A stretch of 64,000 nt of DNA from Epiperipatus broadwayi (GCA_028023455.1 JAQFVV010012477.1:4880751-4944750); one strand, 5' to 3'. Positions 13,140-24,664 are shown, numbered from the stretch's first letter. Notes: generated by a model not told the origin, from the letters alone. Program-made: numbers and translations.

Positions 13140-13886
13140 CCCTTTTCCCGCCTCTTACGAAGCTCCTCATCGACATCTGACGTCACTCTAACTCTGCCAG
13201 TTCTTATGCTAAAATATTCGTTTGACAGGTATTGAATAGGTTTTTAAAAGTTCTGTAAGATGGTGCCCTCTTCCGAATTATTTTACAAGTAAAAAATAAA
13301 AAAAAAACACATTTAAACCTAAACAAAGAAAGAACATTACTTGTGATTGGTTCTTAGCATGCTCTCAGCCGAAAAAGACATTCTGATTGGCTGGAAAGAA
13401 CAAAGAAACCGCCTGATCAAAGAAAATAAAGAAAAACGCTGAGATTTTCATTTCAAATATGATTTAAATTATTATAAAAGAATATTTTGAGAAATTACAA
13501 ATTATTTTCAGAGAGAATACTAAAAAAACAAAATTATTTTCGAAAAATATTGAAGATTTTAATAAAAATATTTAAGATTTAGTAAAAAGAAATATTTACT
13601 TTTCTATAACGTAAAAGTCGACCTTTTTGTTTATATTATAGCTTTTATGTTGCCGAAATTGAATATTTTAGAATAAATAAATAGCAATTTATTTTTGAAA
13701 GAACTTTCGTTCTCTTCATAACCTGAAAAATTATTAATATACTTTTTATAAACGTATCTGAGTTGAATTTAATATTATAGGCGAATATGTTTTAACAATA
13801 GGCTTTGTCTTCAGTTTGTGAGTTGGCCAATTAAAAGATTTGATTTTTACCTCATACAACCAATAATATAATTAGCGGTTTAAGGG
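13140..13886. mobile_element. piggyBac-like MITE, copy 1
   Basis: Bounded on both sides by TTAA (13136-13139 and 13887-13890), the target always used by piggyBac elements. Termini are imperfect inverted repeats, CCCTTTTCCCGCC at the left and CCCTTAAACCGCT reversed at the right. It has no coding capacity. It is homologous to the element at 39064-39792, which lies in the opposite orientation and shares the block GAATTATTTTACAAGTAAAA and a neighbouring TGATTGGTT. Mobilisation in trans by a piggyBac transposase is inferred. Confidence 0.8.
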
Positions 13887-13890
13887 TTAA

Positions 13891-15067
13891 TAATTATTGT
13901 TTATGCAACTTAACTGTAATACATTATTGTTATTTCAGTTAGCGGATTCTCTTTTGTTCAGTAGTTTTTCCTTTAAGGAAAAGGTACAATATTTAATTAC
14001 CATTCTTTTTCTTTTATCATGATATTTAATTTAAATTGTATACGGTTTTTTCAATAAAATGTTTATAAAAGTATTAAATAAAATTTATAATTTTGATAAC
14101 ATATGCATATTCTATAATAAAAATTATGAATAATAATTCCAATAAAATTATATATTTCTTTTGAGTGTGTGATTTAGGAAGCGAGAGGAAGGAGTTTTCT
14201 TTAATTTATTTAGCTATAAATATAATGCTGCAAAAGAAAGAGCACTAAATAAAGGGAGGAAAGATAAAAAAAAAACATTTTTAAAGCTTACAACTACGCA
14301 AAAGAATTACATATAAAGCAATGGAAAAATTAATACAGTATTACAATAAAATTATATATAAACAATAAACTTAATGCATAATTGAGCCTGATATGACTTG
14401 TCCATTTTTTAAATATTGGATAAAAAAAAATTAGAAATAATACTCTCAGTTCTTTCTCAACTAATTTTAGTCTCCTATTTTTATTATTTTTAATAATCAT
14501 TAAAGTTTCTTCTTTGCAAAATTTTAGAATATTCATCTTAAATCAATCCAGAATGTAACAATTATAACTTCTTTGATTAATTTTAAATTTCCACAGTGGT
14601 AACCTAGTGTATCATGACAAACTGGTTGAAAAACTGGTTGAAAACCAATATCTTAAGGTATTAAACCATAAATGTAGCTATATAGATATAGATAAACATT
14701 AGGAACTACATATTCCTAATTGAATAAATGTAAAAAGTATCAGACCTTTTATTATAATTAAAATTATGACAGGATAATATGATATAATGTAAAATGGTGG
14801 GTTTTTTCGCAATGAAAAATACAAATTGTACACTCCCTGATTATTATATGCTAAAGTAAATCTATCTACTTTCATTTTCCTCAATTATTGCTTTCAATCT
14901 ATAATTATGAAATTATTTTCTTTTTGCTATTTCACTTTAATGGAAGCTAGTTTGTTAATCTTAAAAAAAAACAAATAAAAAATATTTTTTCACTCTCTTC
15001 ACTTTCACCATTATGTTTTCCCCCAATCTATACAATTTATTCAGATTCCTTTTTAACTTACTAAATT
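13891..15067. other. AT-rich DNA, no gene seen
   Basis: Short AT-driven frames only. A small tandem duplication of AAACTGGTTG occurs near 14618-14645. Confidence 0.5.
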
Positions 15068-15215
15068 TGATGTGATGTGAGGCACTGTGACTTCTCCCTA
15101 AATGGAGTCAGGAATCTCTCAGCAACTATGTCCAGAGAAAACTGTTAGCCACTTCACCTTCCCTTTCCATTCCCCACCCTAAGTTTTCCCATAATCAGCT
15201 CCATCCTATTTGAAG
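15068..15215 (-). mobile_element. 3' end fragment of the PHD/SGNH LINE family
   Basis: Closely resembles the extreme 3' end of the large LINE at 27950-33015. Shared plus-strand blocks include GGCACTGTGACTTCTCCCT-like sequence, GTCCAGAGAAA, and CTTCCCTTTCCATT followed by CCTAAGTTTTC. Only the 3' 150 bp is present, so this is a 5'-truncated insertion, the usual product of incomplete target-primed reverse transcription. Both copies end in short TCA-type repeats. Confidence 0.75.
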
Positions 15216-16416
15216 TTAAAAATTTGCTTGTTCTGCCATCTAGAATTCATTCATTGTAATATTTAATTTTTTTATTTCTAGACTGAAGAAATGCCACTAA
15301 AATCCATTTCCAATACTACCAACTATGTCTTGTTACACTCCAGAATTCAGTAGTAAAATTAGTTTTTGAACTATTTTTAATAATTTAAAATATGTATAAC
15401 TTTTTTCACTCTACATTGTTACAAAAAAGTAAATTAGAGGTCATTTCTGATACAAGAATTTAACTAGTAGCAATTAAAAATAAATGTTGAAAGAGTATTT
15501 AAAAAAATTAATTTAATAATAGTTGCTTTTTCCTTATTATTGATTTTTAATAAATTATTTATGATATTTTGATTAGATATTTTATTTATAATTATTAAGG
15601 CTGTAACCTTTAGGAATAAGCGTCTGAAAAATTCTTAGATCTAACCACTTCAGTTCACCTATTCATATATAAAAGTAGGTTGAAGTAAAAAAGATTTCCC
15701 TCTTTTCTTCCTAGCGTAAGCTTGTGGCTTAAACCTGTAGAGGTCCCTACTTTCGAATTTTTGAGACGCTTATTCCTAAAGGTAAATATTACTTAATATA
15801 ATAATGTGCATTTAATAAAATTTATAATAATAATTGTTAAAAATTGTCAGTTTTATTTTTATCATGATATAAAAACTTCACCTATTAAAATAAGTTGTGA
15901 ACCATTGAGTCAGTTCAATATGATTTGAGAAAATAACATGGCAGTAATTTTAAATTTAATTTTTATTTCAGATGAACAAAACATTTATTTAATATAATTA
16001 AAGAAAGAAAAAAATCATTTATTAATTTTTAATAAATATCATCTTATACTTATCACTTTACCAGTTTATTGTTCGTATCATACAAAGAGAATATTCAGAA
16101 GTATTTAAAAAAAATAAAGATGTTTTTTTATTCCTATAGATATTTTCCATAAAAAGACGCTACAAGTTAGAATCTAAGCAAATCAATTTTTCAGGTTATT
16201 TTTAAAATTTAATAGCTTTTGAAATACATTCTTTAATTAAATAATTTTTGTTAAAAAAATATTTTTTAATCTAATAAAATTTTTTAACATAATTTATTTA
16301 AATTTTTAAAATGGAAAGAATATAGATAAGTGAAGGTAGAAAAAGTCTTTCTTTTTATATATATTTTCTGTTGTAATATTTATTATAATAAATTATCAAA
16401 AGCAAATTTTACTCAC
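15216..16416. other. AT-rich DNA, probable intron of a minus-strand host gene
   Basis: Apart from the small inverted-repeat element at 15599-15790, nothing is recognisable. Because a minus-strand exon ends at 16417 with a splice donor, at least the part next to it is intron. Confidence 0.45.
15599..15790. mobile_element. Small inverted-repeat element (MITE)
   Basis: Ends are near-perfect inverted repeats of about 28 bp; the left reads ACCTTTAGGAATAAGCGTCT and the right is its reverse complement. A related half-copy lies at 58815-58915, sharing AAGGCTGTAACCT and TAGTAGGGACCTCTACA-like sequence. The interior is non-coding. A TA next to the left end may indicate a Tc1/mariner-type target, but the right flank does not keep it. 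Confidence 0.65.
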
Positions 16417-16523
16417 CTTGTTTACATTGAATCCTAAATTCGAGTGTTTTGAAAGTACCCTCACAAGGATCGTCTAAGAGTTCCTTCATAGGTGGTAAAA
16501 TGCAACTACGTTTACCTTGACAC
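16417..16523 (-). CDS. Internal exon of a SUEL/galactose-binding lectin domain protein
   Basis: On the minus strand a stop-free 107-base segment is bounded by a consensus acceptor (TGTAG at 16528-16524) and a strong donor (CAAG then GTGAGT from 16416). It encodes about 35 residues with the pattern CQGKRSC, then DDPCEGTFKTLE, then RIQC. This is the diagnostic C-terminal half of the SUEL (rhamnose/galactose-binding) lectin fold: C-x-GK-x-SC, DPC-x-GT-x-K-x-L and a final Cys. The exon begins with the last base of a codon and ends with the first base of the next. Such domains occur in latrophilin-type receptors, EVA-1, polycystin-1-like and secreted lectins, so the parent protein cannot be named. 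The first half of the domain should lie on an exon above 16523, which I did not find. This is the only convincing host exon in the window. Confidence 0.8.
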
Positions 16524-16832
16524 CTACATTAAATACACAATATATTATTTATTTGAAATAACATTATGCGTAAATTTAAATAATTTTAAATAAATATGAC
16601 AAATTATCTCTGCAATCAGCTACTTTTTATTGCTTGATTATATATAGTGCAGACTAGGAAAAAAATCCTTAAAATAATCAAATCTACTTTCCTATAATTA
16701 ATACATAAAGTTTCATATATATATAAAATAAAAAGAGCTTTTAAATTAATCTCACATGATTACTCCAGCAACCTATGAAACTTTGGGCTAGTTTTAATTT
16801 TTTTTTCAAACTTCAGCTATGTCTATTTCCTA

Positions 16833-18017
16833 TAAAGGCAGATCAAACCAAATGGGCTCCATAAGCAATTTCCAGATTTTTTAAAAACTTTTTTTGCTTT
16901 TCTGCCCCACTTTGATGTCTCATCATTTTTTTGATGTAAAGAACAAAGTTTTTTTTTTTTTTTGTAAAATAGTTTAAAAGCTTTTAGCCTTGCAAACAAT
17001 GCCGACTAAAAATATTATTTTTAATAATAATGTTGTTAAAATGTTTTAAGTTACAAAATTTATTTAAACTTTTGTTTAAATTTTAAACCTAATATTTTTA
17101 ATTTAACCTGGGCCATCTCAATTTCTCAAAGACTTTGTAATTGTTTCACATCAGTAGATTTTGTTTACTATTAAATACATTTTAGAAAAATATTGTAAAA
17201 ATAAGATTTAAACTTTTCTCATATGCTATATTGCACAGGTGTACGATAGCATCATTTTTGTTTATAATTATTTTAATTTAAAATTAAGAATTATTAAAAA
17301 CTTTTAAGTAATATTTCATTATATTTGTATCTTGGTAATATGTGAACTTTACACATGTACATGCAATTTTTAATATAAAATAACAAATTGGCTCATTTAA
17401 GAAAACAAAATGTATAATTTAAAAGATTTGATTCTAAATAAAATATACATGCTGTAATATATATAAATCTATGATAGTACAGCTATTTATTCACATATAC
17501 CTATGTGATGATACATATATAACAGTGTTGATGCTTATATACATTTATTCATAGAGGGTTTAAATCTGGCACAGATGGAGCTATGAGGAAAAATAGATGA
17601 AATGTATATGAAGTCAGGAATATGCCATTTCATTGGAGATAAATCAGCTTCAGGAAAACGAAAATTTATTTACAATAATATTTTTAAAAGCAGAATATTT
17701 AAATTGAAACCAAATTATTATTTTGGGAGGAATCAGATCTTTTGTGTAATTAAAAAAATATATATACTTAATTTGGCCTATTTATGCTATACTAGTTTCA
17801 TCCTTGATGTCTACATGAAAGTTAGAATCCTGCCAAAACTCAAATAAGTTCCCTTCAAAATCTTAAATAATACCACATTATAGGAGAATTGATTGCATAC
17901 AAGAAAACATAATTTTCCTCAAATCCTAATCAAAAGACATTTTAAGATTTTGGGGCCCCTTAGTATGTTGGGGCCCTATGTGGCCGCTTAGTCCATTTAC
18001 CGCTTAATCTGCCTCTG
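16833..18017. mobile_element. Non-autonomous hAT-type DNA transposon (1185 bp)
   Basis: Flanked by a perfect 8-bp duplication ATTTCCTA (16825-16832 and 18018-18025). Termini are inverted repeats: the left begins TAAAGGCAGATCAAACC and the right, reversed, CAGAGGCGGATTAAGCGG, the latter matching the CAG-starting ends of many hAT elements. The right subterminal region is GC-richer (TTGGGGCCC repeated). The interior is AT-rich with only an 81-residue unrecognised frame and no transposase. It probably sits in an intron just upstream of the lectin exon. Confidence 0.85.
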
Positions 18018-18354
18018 ATTTCCTAACTAGTAATGCATGTTAAGCTGTCTTGATTATGGTCTATCTACCTAAATATTCTAAAACTAATTGGAACCTGAAT
18101 ATATTTTTATATTTTAATGTCTGAGTTTGAACCCAAATCATAAATTGCCAAGATAATGTGTTACCACAACATATGAATTAATTCAGAAACCATAGATTTT
18201 AAATTTATTATTTTACCACCATTCTAAGCCAAACAGGACTGCAATGGTATTTTTAATACATATATTTAATTTACAAATTACATTTTTCAATCAATCTTAT
18301 TTTAAACTGCATTTTTTTTTTTTTATTGAATATATAAATAATCTTAAATTATGT

Positions 18355-20395
18355 TTTAAAAACTAACTGTGATAAAACACAGTTGCTGAAGCTTTAACAT
18401 AAAATTAAAAATATAAAGCTGAGCACTTTCATGGGACTTAAGCCTCCATAATCATAGCTCAATACAAAATAAATACAAAATATAACCACTTATTCACAAG
18501 CAAAATGCGTACCTCAAATAAACTAAATCTAATAAATAAATGAAAATACAAAATAAATAAATAAATATTATAGCGTCCATATTTTAGAAATATTAAAACA
18601 AGAATCCTTTCTATTAATAGCATTGGGATTGCCAGCTATAAAACAAGCTTCTTTAATCTTATGCTTTACATCATTCTTCTCTGTACACACTAATTTTGCC
18701 TCTACTGGTTGACATAAATGTCCAGCCTTATTTTCATGTTCCACAAACACTGAATTACCCAAAGATTTAGTTTTAGTATGATGATATAAATATTTATGCT
18801 GTGAAACTCTATTTAAAATATTGGTTTTAGTTTCATCATAATGAATAGAACAACAATCTTTATGAGGAAAAAAGACACTATAAACCACATGCTGTGTTAA
18901 ATTAGATTCAATTTTAAATTTTGAATTGTTAATCAATCTATTCGTATTTGGAGGTGAATGAAAAATTACTTGAAAATCTGGAGATAACATTAATTAACTG
19001 TTTTGCAATAGAATGAATGTATGGCAAAACTATACAAGGTTTTTTCCCATCTTGTCAGGTTTAAACTGCAAATTATGTAAAAATTTTACAACTCTGTTAT
19101 TGATAATTGAACATTTATATCCAAGTTTTACTAAGTCCTCAATAAAACAAATAAGATTTTCTTTCCTATGTGCCTCAAATTTACAAAGATGGTGGTTTCT
19201 ATATAAAAATGAATTCAAAGATGCCAACTTGTGCACTTGAGGAGAGTATGAATGCAGATGAATTAAACCCCTAACTTCCATAGGTTTCGCAAACATATGG
19301 TAGTCCAAATGATCTTCTGTTCTATGCACAATAATATCTAAATATTTCACTTTCTGTAATGCATCTTCCCAATTTATCGTAAGATTTAAACTGGTAGCCT
19401 CATGAATACTACTTTGAATCTCCAAAATGATATTTTTAGGAGCCACAATAAATATATCACCTACATATATAGTGTAGATAATATCTGGTACAGAGTTAAG
19501 AAATGTAGGAATAGTACTACAATCAAAATGGTCTAAAACTATACTGGAGAGAATTCCACTAAGAGGAAGGCCCATAAGCCAATCATTCATCATTTGAAAA
19601 CAAGAATCTTTAAATGTAGCCACTAAATTTTCATCCAGCCAAGTCAAAAATCCAACAATAAAGGCAACTTTATTAGGTGGAAAGACTTTATCACGTAAAG
19701 ATAACTTGACTATATTTATTGACTGCTTACAATCAATGGACCATTACAATTCCATAGCATCCAGCACTGCAGCTTTAAAATTAGAATTAATTTTAACATC
19801 TTTAATAAGATCAATAAATTTAAATGATGAATTGACTGTAAACAACCCAAAACCTATAGCATCAATCAACTAACGATTAATCAAAACAGAAGTTTCAAAA
19901 TAATGCACACTACCAAAATCCATCATTAAATGTAAAGGTGTATCTCATTTATGTAATCTAACATTTTCAAAAATTCTAGGAAGGGATGATGCAGATGGGT
20001 AAACTTTACAATACTCTAATTTTGTTAATACTTTCTTTATGTAAAACATTAGCAATAAATTTCTTGTGATTAAGATTACAATTAAAACCTTCAATCTTTT
20101 TAAACTTTAATTTATCAATTTGCATAAAAATTTTACCCACAAATTCCCCCTCTTTCATCAAAACAAACCTGTTCCCCTTATCTTCTTTCATGCAAACAAT
20201 ATCATGCTCACACATAAATTGTTTTGTATGCGAAATGCACTTATTCCAATTCAAATTATTATCATTAAGATTTCTATTATTAATAATCTTTACTATATTA
20301 CTAACACAAACATCTCTAAGGGGATTATTTAATAATGAAGCTTCAACATCCACAATCAGCTCAATCTTCAGCTTTGAGCATGATATTGTTTGCAT
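18355..20395 (-). pseudogene. Penelope-like element, minus-strand copy (RT + GIY-YIG), broken
   Basis: Penelope-like elements code for one protein with a telomerase-related reverse transcriptase and a C-terminal GIY-YIG nuclease that primes insertion. Here three open stretches (20395-20006, 19647-19030, 18990-18568) cover that order but are separated by stops and frameshifts. RT motifs include LPLSGILSSIVLDHFD and IYTIYVGDIFIV, where the usual YVDD active site reads YVGD. The nuclease part shows CSIHYDETKTN followed by NRVSQHKY, corresponding to the YIG and catalytic Arg region, and ends KDSCFNISKIW. This copy extends further 5' than its plus-strand partner, adding an N-terminal segment with KIELIVDVEASL. 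The 3' UTR carries a possible hammerhead remnant and a terminal hairpin. It cannot make an intact protein. Confidence 0.88.
18420..18460 (-). ncRNA. Possible hammerhead remnant in Penelope-like 3' UTR
   Basis: The minus strand reads an AGGCTTAAGTCCC arm, then ATGAAAGTGCTCAGC. GAAA, a short A-G-(T)G-C-T stem III and a C at the cleavage position followed by AGC resemble the 3' half of Penelope-type hammerheads. The 5' core should be CTGATGA but reads as an interrupted CTATGATTATGGA, so this copy would be inactive if the call is right. Confidence 0.35.
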
Positions 20396-22242
20396 GAAAG
20401 AAGATAAGGGAAACAGGTTTGTTTTGATGAAAGAGGAGGAATTTGTGGGTAAAATTTTTATGCAAATTGATAAATTAAAGTTTAAAAAGATTGAAGGTTT
20501 TAATTGTAATCTTAATCGCGAAAAATTTATTGCTAATGTTTTACGTAAAGAAAAAAAGAAAGCATTAACAAAATTAAAGTATTTTAAAGTTTACCCATCT
20601 GCATCATCCCTTCCTAGAATTTTTGCAAATGTTAAATTACATAAACAAGATACACCTTTACATTTAATGATGGATTTTGGTAGTGTACATTATTTTGAAA
20701 CTTCTGTTTTGATTAATCGTTGGTTGATTGATGCTATAGGTTTTGGGTTGTTTACAGTCAATTCATCATTTAAATTTATTGATCTTATTAAAGATGCTAA
20801 AATTAATTATAATTTTAAATCTGCAGCACTGGATGTTATGGAATTGTATGGGTCCATTGATTGTAAGCAGTCAATAGATATAGTCAAGTCATCTTTACGT
20901 GATAAAGTCTTTCCATCTAATAAAGTTGACTTTATTGTTGGATTTTTGACTTGGCTGGATGAAAATTTAGTGGCTACATTTAAAGATTTTTGTTTTCAAA
21001 TGATGAATGGTTGGCCTATGGGCCTTCCTCTTAGTGGAATTCTCTCCAATATAGTTTTAGACCATTTGAGTGTAGTATTATTCCTACATTTATTAACTCT
21101 GTACCAGATATTATCTACACTAGATATGTAGGTGATATATTTATTGTGGCTCCTGAAAATATCATTTTGGAGATTCAAAGTATTATTCATGAGGCTACCA
21201 GTTTAAATCTTATGATAAATTGGGAAAATGCATTACAGAAAGTGAAATATTTAGATATTATTGTGCATAGAACAGAAGATCATTTGGTCTACCATATGTT
21301 TGTGAAATCTATGGAAGTTAGGGTTTTAATTCATCTGCATTCATACTCTTCTCAAGTGCACAAGTTGGGATCTTTGAATTCATTTTTATATAGAAACCAC
21401 CATCTTTGTAAATTTGAGGCACATAGGAAAGAAAATCTTATTTGTTTTATTGAGGACTTAGTGAAACTTGGACATAAACATTCAATTATCAATAATAAAG
21501 TTGTAAAAGTTTTACATAATTTGCAGTTTAAACCTGACAAGATGGAAAAACCTCATATAGTTTTGCCATATATTCATTCTATTGCAAAACAGTTAATTAA
21601 TAAGTTATCTCCAGTTTTTCAAGTAATTTTTCATTCACCTCCAAATACGAATAGATTGATTAACAATTCAAAATTTAAAATTGAATCTAATTTAACACAG
21701 CATGTGGTTTATAGTGTCTCTTGTCCTCATAAAGATTGTTGTTCTATTTATTATGATGAAACTAAAACCAATCTTTTAAATAGAGTTTCACAGCATAAAT
21801 ATTTATATCATCGTACTAAAACTAAATCTTTGGGTAATTCAGTGTTTGTGGAACATGAAAATAAGGCTGGACATTTATGTCAACCAGTAGAGGCAAAATT
21901 AGTGTGTACAGAGAATGACATAAAGCGTAAGATTAAAGAAGCTTGTTTTATAGCTGGTAATCCCAATGCTATTAATAGAAAGGATTCTTGTTTTAATATT
22001 TCTAAAATATGGATGTTATAATATTTATTTATTTATTTTGTATTTTTATTTATCTATTTAGATTTAGTTTACATTTTATTTGAGGTACGCATTTTGCTTG
22101 TGAATAAGTGGTTATATTTTATATTTATTTTGTATTGAGCTATAATTATGGAGGATTAAGCCCCCCCGAAAGCGCTCAGCGTTATATTTTTAATTTTATG
22201 TTAAAGCTTCAGCAACTGTGTTTTATCACAGTTAGTTTTTAA
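20376..22242 (+). pseudogene. Penelope-like element, plus-strand copy (5'-truncated), broken
   Basis: Homology to the minus copy begins abruptly at GAGCATGATATTG (20377), inside the coding region, so this copy is 5'-truncated. An RT frame runs to 21131 and includes the catalytic-Asp region ALDVMELYGSI and GWPMGLPLSGIL. A one-base deletion near 21066, relative to the minus copy, shifts the frame just before the active site, which in the other frame reads YTRYVGDIFIV. The second stretch (to 22021) covers thumb and GIY-YIG nuclease: VVYSVSCPHKDCCSIYYDET, then NRVSQHKY and a late EHENKAGH. Both copies share YVGD, so the change predates their separation. A plus-strand frame that starts at 20190 with MQTISC is partly the antisense of the other copy and is not a real N-terminus. 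Confidence 0.88.
22134..22185 (+). ncRNA. Possible hammerhead remnant in Penelope-like 3' UTR
   Basis: Mirror counterpart of the minus-strand remnant. CCCGAAAGCGCTCAGC keeps GAAA, a perfect zero-loop AGC/GCT stem III and a C at the expected cleavage position. The upstream core is again not CTGATGA. Hammerheads in terminal regions of Penelope-like elements are established knowledge; their presence here is inference. Confidence 0.35.
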
Positions 22243-22277
22243 TTTATTGATTTTTGTTGAAGTATATACATGCATTC

Positions 22278-22713
22278 GGTAAAACTGACTTTTAGCTACC
22301 CGAACCATTCGCCCTCTATTTTTTAAAAACTGAACTACTTTTTCCCCTCTAATAACTGTATCCGCATAAAAATGTAAGTTTTATTCCTTTTTTATTTATT
22401 AATATTTCCATTTAGACAGAGTTTATTTCTTGTTAGATAAACTGATTTAAAGTTGGATCTTTCTAATTGTGTCTATCTCCACTCTATTTATAGTTAATTT
22501 ATTTACAGTTATATATACAGCGAAGACCGCTATAAGTGAAAAATACGCACGTAAATGTAAGTTTTTTTTTCTTTTTTTTTTTATTAACATTTACACTTAG
22601 ATATAGTTACATACACTTATTAAATTTGGATACAGTTATTAGAGGGGAAAAAGTAGTTCAGTTTTTTAAAAATAGAGGGCGAATGGTTCGGGTAGCTAAA
22701 AGTCAGTTTTACC
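22278..22713. mobile_element. Long-TIR non-autonomous transposon (436 bp)
   Basis: Two 86-bp terminal inverted repeats (22278-22363 and 22628-22713) differ at a single position. They start GGTAAAACTGACTTTTAGCT. The interior is non-coding and contains a diverged direct repeat of about 65 bp around ATGTAAGTTTT. Flanking 9-mers CATGCATTC and CATACATTT match at seven positions, which would fit a Mutator-type 9-bp target duplication. It lies immediately beyond the 3' end of the plus-strand Penelope-like copy. The near identity of its ends suggests recent insertion. Confidence 0.8.
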
Positions 22714-23982
22714 CATACATTTTTTTTAATTATGTTTTATTATATTTTATTTATTTTTAGTTGTAAAGTAAACTCTATTACAGATAAAATATATTTGTGA
22801 GTTGTATAAATTTACATGAGAATTACTCTCATTTTATAAATTTAAAATATATATATATTGCTTCTATGCAATCTTCACAATGCTTTATTTAATTTCTTTA
22901 TCTTGACTGTCTAGCAGTCTTTGTCAGAGCTATAAAAGACAATTGCATCACATTATTTTTTATATAAACATACAATAATTTAATTGTTTTATCTATCCAT
23001 GTATATACACTTTTTAATTAATATATTTATTTTTATATATGCATTTTACATAAATATATAATTTTTCACAAAATTAAAAAGAAGTAGTATTTATCAAAAT
23101 TGAAGTTATTTTATGTTTATGTAAAAAAGAATGCAGTATAATAATAGGATTTTATAATTTTGAAGAATATTGCTAGAGATTCAAAACTTTAAAATAGAGG
23201 AATTAAGTAAATCATCTTAAGAAGTGACGAAAGAGTATAATTTTTTAGAAATTTATTGAATATAAACAATGAAAAATGAATGGAGAAAGTATTGAAATCT
23301 TTGATTTTATTCAACTCTCTCAACCCATTTATCATACAATTATATATATATATATTGAATTAAATATTTCCATGGATTGTTATTATAAAAAATAGCTGTC
23401 TGGATTTTATTCCATATAAAAACTTATATTTGAAATAGATTTAATGAAAAAATTGGTTGTCTCAGGGATTGTCAGTTAGTATTAAGTGATAATTCTTGGT
23501 TAAATCAAAGGTTAAAGATCATTTCTATTTATGTGAATATTATTTTTTAATTTCTATCTTTATTATATACATATACGAATTATTATTACTACTATATTTT
23601 ACTTCAAGTACTCAATTATAGACCCTGGAAAAATAAATAAATGATTGTAAATGTAAATTTTAACTACAACAGGAATTGTCAGTTTGTTTAGTCATATACT
23701 GCTTCTATTTATTTATATATATATATAAATAGTACTAACTTAAGTTGTAAAAGCTGCATTTGTTAATCAATGCTTAATTTAAGTAATACTTATCCAAATG
23801 ATTGTGATATGGTTGAATAGAAGAGAAAAGAACTCTTATATAAGAATTTATAAAGAATTATAAATATATTTGATGTTTAATAAAAATTAAAATATATATA
23901 TCTAGAATTAATAATCAGAAAATAATAAATTCTTTATAACAGCTATATAAATATCAAAATTTTTTAATATACATAAAAAAGC
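22714..23982. other. AT-rich DNA, no gene seen
   Basis: Low-complexity sequence with several TA dinucleotide tracts; no coding or structural signal recognised. Confidence 0.5.
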
Positions 23983-24201
23983 CTTTTTCAGCACCTGATT
24001 TGGTGTACTTTTCGAATGTTAATAATCTATTATGTTAATAAACTATTTAAGACATAAAACCATCTAGTGTTCAATAATGAAATTAAAACAAAAAATAACA
24101 ATATAAATCATTCAAAAAAAATCAAAACCTGCATATATAAATCCAGTTAACATAATATATTATTAACATTTGAAAAGGGCACCAAATCAGGTTCTAAAAA
24201 A
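23983..24201. mobile_element. Small inverted-repeat element (MITE, ~220 bp)
   Basis: Inverted repeats of about 55 bp (23983-24037 and 24146-24201) with roughly 50 matches; the shared core includes ACCTGATTTGGTG and AATGTTAATAAT. The short AT-rich interior is non-coding. I could not define a target duplication. Confidence 0.75.
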
Positions 24202-24664
24202 GAATTTATGTACACCTGGGTCTTGTTTTATGTGGATTTTTCTGATGTGATTTTGAAATTATGCAATTCATATTTCTTCTTAATATCTTTTCATGCGATA
24301 AAGAATTTGATATTTTACTTAAAATCGGGATTTCCCTATTTTATATACACACATTATATTTTACATAGTTTAACTGCCTGTTGGAAAAAGGTTTGGCAAT
24401 AAATTTAGATAATGTAGAAGATTTTGAAAAAGATAATGAAATAAAATTGGAACCTGTTCATTTCACAGCAAAAATGATTTGAGAAAGTCTTCAACTTTCT
24501 AATCAATTGGACAATCATTTTCTTGTTAAATGCACAAATTATAAATGAACTCTTAAATTCCAATGAGAGCTAAATAGTTGTATGGATATCATGAGCCTCA
24601 TAAACAATTAGTAAAATTATCATCTCAAAGCTTAATCACTGATTACATTGTCAACAGAAAACCA

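Larger units (their letters stand above)
18355..22242. repeat. Giant inverted repeat made of two Penelope-like elements
   Basis: The minus-strand copy (18355-20209) and the plus-strand copy (20377-22242) are mirror images over about 1.85 kb, separated by a 167-base spacer that belongs to the 5' part of the minus copy. Translated arms agree at roughly nine residues in ten. Both arms end in the same short hairpin, AACTGTG with CACAGTT. Head-to-head pairs with one 5'-truncated partner are a known habit of Penelope-like elements. A transcript across both arms would form a very long duplex. Confidence 0.9.

Noticed and set aside
20190-20375. N-terminal extension of the plus-strand Penelope-like frame
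   Set aside because: It is antisense to the minus-strand copy's coding region; true homology of the plus copy begins at about 20377.
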